64,000 bases of DNA from Metaruminococcus_A sp964607135 (GTDB taxonomy: Bacteria > Bacillota > Clostridia > Oscillospirales > Ruminococcaceae), in the NCBI GenBank assembly GCA_964607135.1, contig CAZSIV010000008.1, positions 18,611 to 82,610 on the forward strand, written 5' to 3'. The notes beneath the pieces are model-generated. The model did not search any database. It saw nothing but the letters and a program-made list of their open reading frames with translations, and was not told the origin of the DNA. Within the stretch, counting starts at the first letter, position 1. Each line of letters starts with the position of its first letter. This document shows positions 50,908 through 59,107 of the stretch, one piece after another. Made by a program: the position numbers and the translations under genes.

Positions 50908-52221
50908 CTATTTTTCCTCCTGCTCTTGATCGATCGCGGCGAGAACGTCCTCCACCCCAAGGTCATAGAGCGCGTCGGACAGCTCCTCGAATCCCAGTTC
51001 CCGCACCTCGCCGGTCGCCATGTTCTTCACTTTGGCTCTGCTGTTTGCAAGCTCGTCGTCGCCCAGCACCATCGACATCCGGGCGCCGATCTTGTCGGCG
51101 TACTTCATCTGCGCCTTTAAGCTGCGGCCCATGCTGTCGCATTCTACAAAAAAGCCTTCCCGGCGCAGAGCGTTGGTGAGCTCGCCCGCCTTCAGCCCGG
51201 CGGCTTCTCCAATATTGGCAATATAGAGCTCGCAGGGGCGCTCCTCCGGAATTTCAATCCCCTGCGCTTCCAGGACGAGCAGGAGCCGCTCCAATCCCAT
51301 CCCGAAGCCGAGCCCCGGCGTCTTCGGCCCGCCGAGCTGCTCGATCAGCCCGTCATACCGGCCTCCTCCGCAGACCGTACTCTGCGCGCCTAAGTCGTTC
51401 GAAACGAATTCGAAAACCGTTTTGGTGTAATAATCCAAGCCCCGGACGATCTTCGGATTGATGGTAAACCCGATCCCCATTCCTTTCAGGCGGGCTTGCA
51501 GGCTCTCGAAGTGGCTGCTGCACTCCCCGCAGAGAAAATCGAGCATCACAGGGGCGTCTTTTGCAATCTCAGAGCAGACCGGGCTTTTGCAGTCGAGGAT
51601 CCGCATCGGGTTTTTCTCGAGGCGGGTCAGGCAGGTTTCGCAAAGTTGATCCCGGTACCTCTCAAAATAAGCCTTGAGCGCCGCATGATATTTCGCGCGG
51701 CATTCCGGGCAGCCGATTGAGTTGATCTGGAGCTCCAGCCCCTTAACCCCCAGCGTCCGAAAAATTTCATCCGCGACCCCGATGACCTCCGCATCCGCCG
51801 CGGGGGAAGCCGCGCCGATCATTTCGACGCCGAACTGGTGGAATTCCCGCAGTCTGCCCGCCTGCGGCTTTTCATACCGGAAGCAGGAGGTGATGTAGTT
51901 GAGCTTGAGCGGCAGCGCCTCGTTGAGCAGTCCCCGCTCCAAAACGGCCCGCATGGTGCCCGCCGTCCCCTCCGGACGAAGGGTGATGGATCGCTCCGTC
52001 CCGTTTACGGTAAAGGTGTACATCTCCTTTTGAACCACGTCGGTGGTGTCGCCGACCGAGCGGGTGAAAAGCTCGGTGTGCTCGAAGGTCGGAAAGCGGA
52101 TCTGCCTAAACCCGTAAAGGGCGGAAACCTCGGTGACGAGATCCTCCAGAAACCGCCAGCGATAGCTCTGCCCGGGCAGGATATCCTGCGTGCCGCGCGG
52201 GGCCCGGTATTGTACTGCCAT
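50908..52221 (-). CDS. hisS: histidyl-tRNA synthetase
   Basis: 437 residues: RAPRGTQDILP motif 1 region, RPEGTAGTMRAVLE motif 2, a histidine loop GLDYYTKTVFEF, motif 3 GFGMGLERLLLVLE and a C-terminal anticodon domain. Charges tRNA-His. Leader of about 110 bases contains no T-box consensus. Confidence 0.96.
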   Translation of the reverse strand: MAVQYRAPRGTQDILPGQSYRWRFLEDLVTEVSALYGFRQIRFPTFEHTELFTRSVGDTTDVVQKEMYTFTVNGTERSITLRPEGTAGTMRAVLERGLLNEALPLKLNYITSCFRYEKPQAGRLREFHQFGVEMIGAASPAADAEVIGVADEIFRTLGVKGLELQINSIGCPECRAKYHAALKAYFERYRDQLCETCLTRLEKNPMRILDCKSPVCSEIAKDAPVMLDFLCGECSSHFESLQARLKGMGIGFTINPKIVRGLDYYTKTVFEFVSNDLGAQSTVCGGGRYDGLIEQLGGPKTPGLGFGMGLERLLLVLEAQGIEIPEERPCELYIANIGEAAGLKAGELTNALRREGFFVECDSMGRSLKAQMKYADKIGARMSMVLGDDELANSRAKVKNMATGEVRELGFEELSDALYDLGVEDVLAAIDQEQEEK

Positions 52222-52337
52222 AATTTTGTCTCCTTTTTGCGCAGGGAATTCCTGCCTCGATTTTAATCCGCCGGGATGCGTGCTTCCAGCTCTCTATTCC
52301 CGCTCCCGCTGCGGCAAACTCCGCCGTCTCAGCAAGA

Positions 52338-52368
52338 AAGCTCCTCAACCCTGCCGGCCGAGGAGCAA
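52338..52368 (-). terminator. terminator after mgsA
   Basis: GCTCCTC pairs with GAGGAGC across 13 bases, followed by TTTCTT on the minus strand. Separates mgsA from hisS. Confidence 0.7.
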
Positions 52369-52392
52369 ACAATGCCCTGATCCGAAACGGAT

Positions 52393-52797
52393 TCAGCGGT
52401 TCGGATTGATGATGGTGCGCCAGTCAAGGTCGCCGCGTTCCAGGCCGTGAATCAGAACCTCAGCGGTGGCAATATTGGTCGCCACCGGGATGTTGTGCAC
52501 GTCGCAAAGGCGCAGCATATTCATTTCATTGATTTCATGGGTTTTAGAGGTCATTGGGTCGCGGAAAAAGAGGAGCAGGTCGATTTCGTTGCAGGCGATG
52601 CGGGAAGAAATCTGCTGATCCCCGCCGTGGCTGCCGCTCAGAAAGCGCTGAATCTCAAGGCCGGTCGCCTCAGCAACCAGCTTGCCGGTTGTCCCGGTGG
52701 CGCACAGATTATGCCGGCTGAGGATTCCACAGTAGGCAATGCAGAACTGTACCATTAACTCTTTTTTGGAATCGTGTGCGATTACTGCGATATTCAT
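52393..52797 (-). CDS. mgsA: methylglyoxal synthase
   Basis: 134 residues. IAHDSKKELMV, GTTGKLV, SGSHGGDQQI and LLFFRDPM with the catalytic aspartate are all in place. Converts dihydroxyacetone phosphate to methylglyoxal and phosphate, relieving phosphate starvation. It lies 13 bases after minD and shares its transcript. Confidence 0.95.
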   Translation of the reverse strand: MNIAVIAHDSKKELMVQFCIAYCGILSRHNLCATGTTGKLVAEATGLEIQRFLSGSHGGDQQISSRIACNEIDLLLFFRDPMTSKTHEINEMNMLRLCDVHNIPVATNIATAEVLIHGLERGDLDWRTIINPNR

Positions 52798-52810
52798 TAC
52801 AAATCCCCCT

Positions 52811-53545
52811 TTATTGGATCAGCAGTTCAACATAGTCTCCCAAGATGCGCGAAGCGATGTTATTAAACACTTTGGAGCAAAGGGTCTTTTTCCGGAAAGA
52901 ATCCGGGCCGAATTCAATCGAGGACAGCTCTTCGTCCATTGGAACCACCCCGATCAGCTGGGCCCCGACCAGGTCGATGACCGCATCGAGGTCTTCAATT
53001 TCATTTTGACGTATTTTTTTGTGATACACTTTGTTGATTATCAGCCGAATATTGGAAACACCGTATTGGCCAAGCATCCCCGTCAGCCTTCCGGCGTCGC
53101 GGGCGCTGACCATATCGGGGGTGGCGACCACCAGGACGAGATCGGCAATCTTCGGCGCAAGCAGGAGCGAAACACCGATCCCCGCCGGTGCGTCGACGAT
53201 CACAGTGTCAAAGAACCGGGACAGCGCCTTGCAAAACGCGGCGACGTCATCATAATTGATCCGGGAAGAAATACCGGACGGCGCCGCCACCAGAGAAAGA
53301 TAGCCGTCCGCCGTGACCGGCACCACGCCGTCGCTCAGCTTACATTCCCCCCGGACGATATTCCCGAGGTCGTAGACCGTGCGGTCTTCCACGCCGAGCA
53401 TCAAGTCTAAGCCGCGCAGCCCGATATCCAATTCTACGATCACCGTCTTCCGGCGCATCGCCGCATAGGTCAGCCCCAAAGCAGAAGCCACCGTCGACTT
53501 TCCGACACCGCCTTTTCCGGATGTTACTAAGATGATATTCGGCAT
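52811..53545 (-). CDS. minD: septum site-determining ATPase MinD
   Basis: 244 residues with the deviant Walker A GKGGVGKST (11-19), switch residues in VIVDAPAGIG, and a C-terminal amphipathic stretch (KVFNNIASRILGDYV) that may bind the membrane. Positions the division site. The usual neighbours minC and minE, and rodA, are not here, although they often lie between PBP2 and mgsA in Clostridia. Confidence 0.85.
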   Translation of the reverse strand: MPNIILVTSGKGGVGKSTVASALGLTYAAMRRKTVIVELDIGLRGLDLMLGVEDRTVYDLGNIVRGECKLSDGVVPVTADGYLSLVAAPSGISSRINYDDVAAFCKALSRFFDTVIVDAPAGIGVSLLLAPKIADLVLVVATPDMVSARDAGRLTGMLGQYGVSNIRLIINKVYHKKIRQNEIEDLDAVIDLVGAQLIGVVPMDEELSSIEFGPDSFRKKTLCSKVFNNIASRILGDYVELLIQ

Positions 53546-53624
53546 GATTGATCCCTCAATTACATTTTAACCATATTGACGGCATTTGTCAAAAGTTTTC
53601 TTTGTATTTTAGCTCAGCCGTCAA

Positions 53625-55664
53625 CTACTCCCCTGAAGAACTGATGTCTGAGGAGTCGGGCGAAGCAGGGGTTCCGGTCAGCTGGCCGGAGCGCTGCGCT
53701 TTCAGCGTGTTGTAAGCGACAATCACCTGCGCCGCCATATCGGCCGAATACTCTCCGCCCTCGATCACCGCGGCGAACGAGATTTCCGGGGCGGACTGCG
53801 CCGGGTAATACCCGATTACGGTCGAGTTGGTCTGCTCCTTTGTCACCTGGGGGGTACCCGTCTTGATGGCGACGCCTCCCGGGAGGTTCACCATACTCGC
53901 CCGTCTGTTGGCCGCCCCCTGCATTCCGCGCTGGACGATATCGAAAATTTCATCATGCCCCGCAAGCTCGTCGTTGAGCACCTCCGGCTGGGTTTCCCGA
54001 ATGATCTGGGTCAGGTCGTAGCTGTTGACCGATTTGACAATATAGGCGGCATACCGCGTGCCCTTGTTGGCGACCGTCATCGCCTGAAGCGCCATCTGAA
54101 GCGGGGTGACCTTTGTCTCCGACTGGCCGATCGCCGCCTGCCAGGTGTGACCCATGTACCAGGTATCGCCGCTGTCCTCCACCAGCTTCGGGCTTGCAAC
54201 CTGCCCCGGCGCGTTGCGGATTTCAAGGCCGGTTTCCTCCCCCAGCCCGTAGATCGCCGCATATCGGTCGATCGACTCGATGGTCAGCCGCCGCCCCACG
54301 TCGTAGAAAAAGATGTTGCAGGACTTTGTCAGCGCGCTCACCACTGCGATGTTGCCGTGCACACCCGTACAGGTCGGGTGGTAGCCGTTTGGACTGGTGT
54401 CGTAGTAATAGGTGCCGCCGCAGCGGACAGTGCTGCCCTCATTAATGATCCCTTCAAAAAGCGCCCCTGTTGCCGTCACTGTCTTAAAGGTGGAGCCGGG
54501 GCGGTAGATCTCCCAAAAAGCCCGGTTGGTCTTCGGCTTGAGCAGATTGTTGTTGACCTCCGCGCTCCGTACCGGGTCGCTGAGATCGCTCATTTTGTAA
54601 GTAGGATAGGTTGCCGCCGCCAGAACCTCCCCCGTTTTAACATCGAGCACGACGATCGCGCCCGAATTCGCGTTCCTTCCCAGTTTTCCTGCGCGCTGGA
54701 GGTTTATGATGAATTCCTCCAGAATCGTCTGCACCTGCTTCTGAAACTCCATGTCAAGGGTCAGCACGACCGAATTCCCCGCAACCGGTTCCTTGGATAC
54801 GGTGGTCGAGATCACATCCCCCTTGTTGTTCTGCTCCACCACGATCCTTCCTGAGAGGCCGCGCAGTTCGGATTCCATTACCGCCTCGATCCCCTCCCGG
54901 CCAACCCGGTCGTTCAAGGCATAGCCCTTTTTCGTATATTCCTCCACCTCCTCCGGGAAAATTGAGGACATCGAGCCGATGATGTGGGGGAGCAAATCCC
55001 CGTCGCCGCTGTAATCGCGGATCGACTCGGCCGAGACGGAGACGCCGGGGTACTTGAAGCTGATCTCCTCGACCACCGTCACCGTTTCGGGGGAGATATC
55101 CTCCGCAAAGGTGTAGCGGTTATAGATCGAAAAATCGCCGGCATACATCCCGTAGCGGACGCCGGCAAGCGTTCTCAGCTCGGCGCCCGAATACTCCTCC
55201 AAGCCGAATTTGCTGACGATTTCCGCCATGCATTCCTCAGCCGAAGCGTAGGTCTGCATCCCGAGCTTCTCCTTCATCCGGGCAATGTCCTCATCCTCCC
55301 CCGGCAGAAAGGCGTAGGGGCTTTCCCGCGAAATCGGCAGATCGTCCACCCAATCCTCGCCGGCATCGGCTAAAATCTTTGTCAAAGCGAGGATGGTGCT
55401 GTTTTCAGTTCCCTCTTTTAAAAACGCCCGGTCGAAAACCAGGTTAAAGCCCGCTTTATTCGTCACCAGATCGTTTCCGAACCGGTCGACAATCTTCCCC
55501 CGCGCCGCGTTGACCGGAAGCTCGCTCACCGTCCTGCTCCCGGCCGCTTCCAAGTACTGCTCCCCGTTGACGACCTGGTACTCGATCAGCCGGAAACCGC
55601 AAAGGGCGCCCATCACTGCGACCACAGCCGCCAGGGCAATCACCCTGATCTTTCCACTCTTCAT
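53625..55664 (-). CDS. mrdA: penicillin-binding protein 2 (elongasome transpeptidase)
   Basis: 679 residues: an N-terminal membrane anchor (IRVIALAAVVAVMGALCG), a dimerisation/pedestal domain, and the transpeptidase with STFK (S391, K394), SCN and KTGT. A class B PBP that cross-links wall along the cylinder with MreBCD. It is 17 bases after mreD. Confidence 0.93.
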   Translation of the reverse strand: MKSGKIRVIALAAVVAVMGALCGFRLIEYQVVNGEQYLEAAGSRTVSELPVNAARGKIVDRFGNDLVTNKAGFNLVFDRAFLKEGTENSTILALTKILADAGEDWVDDLPISRESPYAFLPGEDEDIARMKEKLGMQTYASAEECMAEIVSKFGLEEYSGAELRTLAGVRYGMYAGDFSIYNRYTFAEDISPETVTVVEEISFKYPGVSVSAESIRDYSGDGDLLPHIIGSMSSIFPEEVEEYTKKGYALNDRVGREGIEAVMESELRGLSGRIVVEQNNKGDVISTTVSKEPVAGNSVVLTLDMEFQKQVQTILEEFIINLQRAGKLGRNANSGAIVVLDVKTGEVLAAATYPTYKMSDLSDPVRSAEVNNNLLKPKTNRAFWEIYRPGSTFKTVTATGALFEGIINEGSTVRCGGTYYYDTSPNGYHPTCTGVHGNIAVVSALTKSCNIFFYDVGRRLTIESIDRYAAIYGLGEETGLEIRNAPGQVASPKLVEDSGDTWYMGHTWQAAIGQSETKVTPLQMALQAMTVANKGTRYAAYIVKSVNSYDLTQIIRETQPEVLNDELAGHDEIFDIVQRGMQGAANRRASMVNLPGGVAIKTGTPQVTKEQTNSTVIGYYPAQSAPEISFAAVIEGGEYSADMAAQVIVAYNTLKAQRSGQLTGTPASPDSSDISSSGE

Positions 55665-55681
55665 AAAAAGCCTCCGTTTCG

Positions 55682-56200
55682 CTACTTCTCCACCAGGTTT
55701 TCAAATTTTCTGTGCAGCCACCGCAAAGGGAAAAAGAACAGCGGAACCACCGCAGTTGTGTAAAGCGCTGTCGGCAGGATATAGCGCAGCAGGATCAAAT
55801 GGCTGTTTTCATAGCCCCAGACCAGATAATAAAACAAGTAGTCGAGCAGCCCCTGGAGCACCATTGTCAGGCCGCAGAACAGCATGGAATTCAAAAAATT
55901 GTTCCCGGCGAAATACATGGTCGCCAAAGAAACCGCGATGCAACAGAGCATCAGGATCGCGGCGTTGAACCCGGGGGTTTTCCCGGAGGAAAAATCCCAC
56001 ATAAAGCCGGCGAGGAGACCGAACGCCATCGCGTACCACTCCCGCTCCTGCATCGAAAGGGCGATGATGAAGGAGACGACCAATATCGGACGGATTTCAT
56101 AAATTCCCAAAAAAGGGAGGGTGGTCTGCAAAATAAAAAAGAAAAACAACAGGGCGATATACACCGCCCATTTGATCGCCGAAACCGTCTTTTTCCGCAT
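55682..56200 (-). CDS. mreD: rod shape-determining protein MreD
   Basis: 172 residues, five to six membrane helices, no polar domains, typical of MreD. TGATG overlap with the mreC stop means coupled translation. Part of the elongasome. Confidence 0.9.
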   Translation of the reverse strand: MRKKTVSAIKWAVYIALLFFFFILQTTLPFLGIYEIRPILVVSFIIALSMQEREWYAMAFGLLAGFMWDFSSGKTPGFNAAILMLCCIAVSLATMYFAGNNFLNSMLFCGLTMVLQGLLDYLFYYLVWGYENSHLILLRYILPTALYTTAVVPLFFFPLRWLHRKFENLVEK

Positions 56201-57057
56201 CAGCTCTCACCACCCCGGCTTTTTCCGTAAAAGTCGGTGATTACAAAAACCTGCTTGACTGTTTTTATATCAAAGGCCGGCGTAACCGTTGTGCAGGCGG
56301 TGATCCCGTGCTCCTCGGTTTCCACCTTCCCGGCGATCCCGACAACGATGTTTTTCGGGTAAATCCCGCCTGTTCCGGATGTCACGATGATATCTCCCGC
56401 CTCGATCTCGCTCTCCGCATTGAGATAGGAAAGCTTACACTGGTTTTTTTCCGAAAGCTCGATCGTCCCTGAAATCGTGCCGATCTCCCCCGTCCCCTGC
56501 TCGATGACGCCGATCGGGGAGAGCTCCGGGCTCAGAATCGTCGTCACCTTGGAGTAAACCTCCCCCACCTCTGTGACGACCCCGACTAAGCCCTCCGATG
56601 TGATGACGGTGTCGTGATCCTCAATCCCGTGGAGAGCGCCTTTGTCAATGGTAAAGGCGCCGAAGCGCTCGGATGGATCCCGCGCGACCACCATTGCCGC
56701 CGTCAGCTGAATGTTCGGATCCTCTTCCTTCAGGCCCGCGAGTTCTTTAAGCTGTTCGTTTTCCCGCTTGACCCGGTCGTACTCCACCAGCTCCTCCCGC
56801 AGCTCAGCGAGTTCCTCCCGGAGCGCCTGGTTCTGGTTGTAATACTCCTCTGCGTTTACAAATTTACCCAAAAAATCGGTAGTTGTCTCCGAAAGATAGG
56901 AAGACAGCTGCTGAAAAGGCGACGAAATTGCCCCGATGATCTGCGAGGTCACAGCGCCGATTCCCTTTTGGGAGATGGCATAAATCATGAAGCCCAGCAA
57001 AAGGGCCAGCACGATCATGACCGCTTTGAAAAACTTGCTGCGAAAAAATTCACGCAT
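56200..57057 (-). CDS. mreC: rod shape-determining protein MreC
   Basis: 285 residues: an N-terminal membrane helix (KAVMIVLALLLGFMIYA), a coiled coil (about 65-115), and the two-barrel periplasmic MreC domain with GALHGIEDHDTVITSEGLVGVV. Links MreB to PBP2. No gene in the 304 bases to mreB. Confidence 0.93.
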   Translation of the reverse strand: MREFFRSKFFKAVMIVLALLLGFMIYAISQKGIGAVTSQIIGAISSPFQQLSSYLSETTTDFLGKFVNAEEYYNQNQALREELAELREELVEYDRVKRENEQLKELAGLKEEDPNIQLTAAMVVARDPSERFGAFTIDKGALHGIEDHDTVITSEGLVGVVTEVGEVYSKVTTILSPELSPIGVIEQGTGEIGTISGTIELSEKNQCKLSYLNAESEIEAGDIIVTSGTGGIYPKNIVVGIAGKVETEEHGITACTTVTPAFDIKTVKQVFVITDFYGKSRGGES

Positions 57058-57361
57058 CGCTGCCTCCTATTGCTGATTTTACCGATCGAGTGCCCTCATC
57101 TGGGCAAACGCAGCGGGGGAACCCCGCTGAAAACCGCAGTCCTCGGATGGTATAGGCCTGCAAGTCCATAACCAGAAAGTCTTCTGCCAGGCCGGACAAC
57201 CGCGATCCGCAGATACTGTGAAGAATGGCGCCGATATCCCGCGAGACGCTTTTCCTTCGATTTGTATCGCGCAGCCCGCAGGATGAAAGCCCGGAGAGCG
57301 GCAGAATGCCGGACTCTAGACCTGCGATCCGTCTTAAGACGGAACAGATGCGCGAAACGGA
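57058..57361 (-). other. 304-base spacer between mreB and mreC
   Basis: No gene or clear terminator. A dyad CAGCGGGG/CCCCGCTG near 57111-57129 and a palindrome CCGTCTTAAGACGG near 57331-57344 are the only structures. In related genomes mreB and mreC are usually close together. Confidence 0.5.
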
Positions 57362-58375
57362 TTAATAACGCGAGGCGTCGTCGGAGAGGACGTCGTAAAG
57401 CTTGTCGCTGTTTTCGAGCACCATCCCCGTGCCCTGGGCAACGCAGTCCAGCGGATTTTCCGCGATGTGAACCGGCATCCCGGTCTCCTCGTGGATCATC
57501 GTATCCAGCCCTCTCAAAAGAGCGCCGCCGCCGGTGAGCATGATCCCGCCGTCGATGATATCCGCCGCAAGCTCCGGCGGGGTTCTCTCCAGCGTGATCT
57601 TGATGGCCTCAATCACCTTCTCGAGCGGCTCGGCCAACGCCTCCCGCACCTCCTGCGAGGTGACAATCAGGTTTTCCGGCAAACCGTTGAGCAGGTTCCT
57701 GCCCTTGACTTCCATGGTGAGTTCCCCGTCCAGGGAATGAGCCGAACCGATTTCCAGCTTGATATTCTCAGCGGTGCGCTCACCGATCAGGAGATTATAT
57801 TTTTTCTTTAAGTAATCGATGATCGCGCGGTCGAATTCATCCCCGGCGACCCGAACGGAACGGGAAGCGACGATGCCGCCCAAGGAGATGACCGCAACCT
57901 CGGAGGTGCCGCCGCCGATATCGACCACCATGCTGCCGCGCGGTTCCGCCACAGGGAGCCCCGCGCCGATCGCCGCAGCCATCGGCTCCTCGATAATTGC
58001 AACCTTTTTCGCCCCCGCGCGCTCTGCCGACTCCTTGACGGCGCGGCGTTCCACCGCAGTGACGCCGGACGGGATGCAGATGATAACGCGCGGCTTGGAG
58101 ATGCTTTTAGCCAGCGCTTTCTTGATGAATTCCTGGAGCATCGCCGTGGTGACCTCGAAGTCGGCGATTACCCCGTCCTGAAGCGGGCGGACCGCCACAA
58201 TGGAGCCCGGCGTCCTGCCGATAACGTCCTTCGCCTCCTGCCCGACGGAGCGGACGGTATTACTGCGGGTGTCAACCGCGACAACCGACGGCTCGCGGAT
58301 GATAATCCCCTTCCCTCTCATATAGATCAAAGTGTTCGCCGTACCCAAGTCAATCCCGATATCACGTGAAAACAT
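57362..58375 (-). CDS. mreB: rod shape-determining protein MreB (bacterial actin)
   Basis: 337 residues. IGIDLGTANTLIYMRG (phosphate 1), VVDIGGGTSEVAVISLGG (phosphate 2) and LTGGGALLRGLD (adenosine loop) are all present. Directs the elongasome along the membrane. The promoter is well formed. Confidence 0.96.
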   Translation of the reverse strand: MFSRDIGIDLGTANTLIYMRGKGIIIREPSVVAVDTRSNTVRSVGQEAKDVIGRTPGSIVAVRPLQDGVIADFEVTTAMLQEFIKKALAKSISKPRVIICIPSGVTAVERRAVKESAERAGAKKVAIIEEPMAAAIGAGLPVAEPRGSMVVDIGGGTSEVAVISLGGIVASRSVRVAGDEFDRAIIDYLKKKYNLLIGERTAENIKLEIGSAHSLDGELTMEVKGRNLLNGLPENLIVTSQEVREALAEPLEKVIEAIKITLERTPPELAADIIDGGIMLTGGGALLRGLDTMIHEETGMPVHIAENPLDCVAQGTGMVLENSDKLYDVLSDDASRY

Positions 58376-58450
58376 AATGCTCCCCTTTCTCTATTCCAGC
58401 AAAAATTTGCAGATTCAAACAATTTCAGCTTTTTAGGCTATAACAGTTCT

Positions 58451-58479
58451 ATTATAACCGCAACGCCCGGAATTCTCAA
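58451..58479 (-). promoter_or_regulatory. mreB: mreB promoter
   Basis: Minus strand TTGAGA (58479-58474), 17-base spacer, TATAAT (58456-58451), about 75 bases before the ATG. Confidence 0.8.
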
Positions 58480-58518
58480 TAAAAAAATCCGAAAAATTTG
58501 TTAATAATGTAGAATTTT

Positions 58519-58965
58519 TCATCTTCCCGTCGAGCCGAAACCGCCTGCACCCCGCGGCGTATCGTCGAGCTCCAGAACTTCCCGCAGCTCCGGCAGACAG
58601 ACGGGCGCGATCACCATCTGGGCGATCCGTTCAAACGGCGCGACGGTGTAGGGCTCCTCCCCGATGTTCGTCAGGGTGACCAGAATTTCTCCCCTGTAGT
58701 CGCTGTCGACCACGCCGACACAGTTCGCCGGGATGATCCCGTGCTTTGACGCAAGGCCGCTGCGGGCGTAGATAAATGCGGCGAGCTCGGGCGACGGAAG
58801 GGCGACCGCAATCCCCGTCCCGATCCGGACACGGCAGCCCGGTCCGACTTCGACCGGCTGGTCCAGCAGGGCGAACAGGTCGTAGCCCGCGCTTCCCTCG
58901 GTTGCACGGCAGGGCGTTTTCGCACGGGGGTCAGTTTTTTGAAACGCAAGCGTCATATAAATCAT
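58519..58965 (-). CDS. dut: dUTP diphosphatase
   Basis: 148 residues. Motifs 1-5 of trimeric dUTPases: AGYDLFA, ARSGLA, GVVDSDYRGE, ERIAQMVI and RGAGGFGSTG. Converts dUTP to dUMP. No clear ribosome site for either of two close ATGs (58965, 58956). Confidence 0.92.
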   Translation of the reverse strand: MIYMTLAFQKTDPRAKTPCRATEGSAGYDLFALLDQPVEVGPGCRVRIGTGIAVALPSPELAAFIYARSGLASKHGIIPANCVGVVDSDYRGEILVTLTNIGEEPYTVAPFERIAQMVIAPVCLPELREVLELDDTPRGAGGFGSTGR

Positions 58966-59107
58966 CTACGGTACGGTGCAAAGAGGAAAACACACGAAGA
59001 GCTCCCAGCATATTTTTTGCCAGCAGTTCCCCGCGATAGCGGAATCCCCTTTTTCTATCCCGTACCGTTCCTTTCTTTTGAGTTGTTTTTACGGCGAAAG
59101 CCCTTCC

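Noticed and set aside
52222..52340. T-box leader for hisS-aspS
   Set aside because: The leader is only about 110 bases and lacks the AGGGTGGNACCGCG box.
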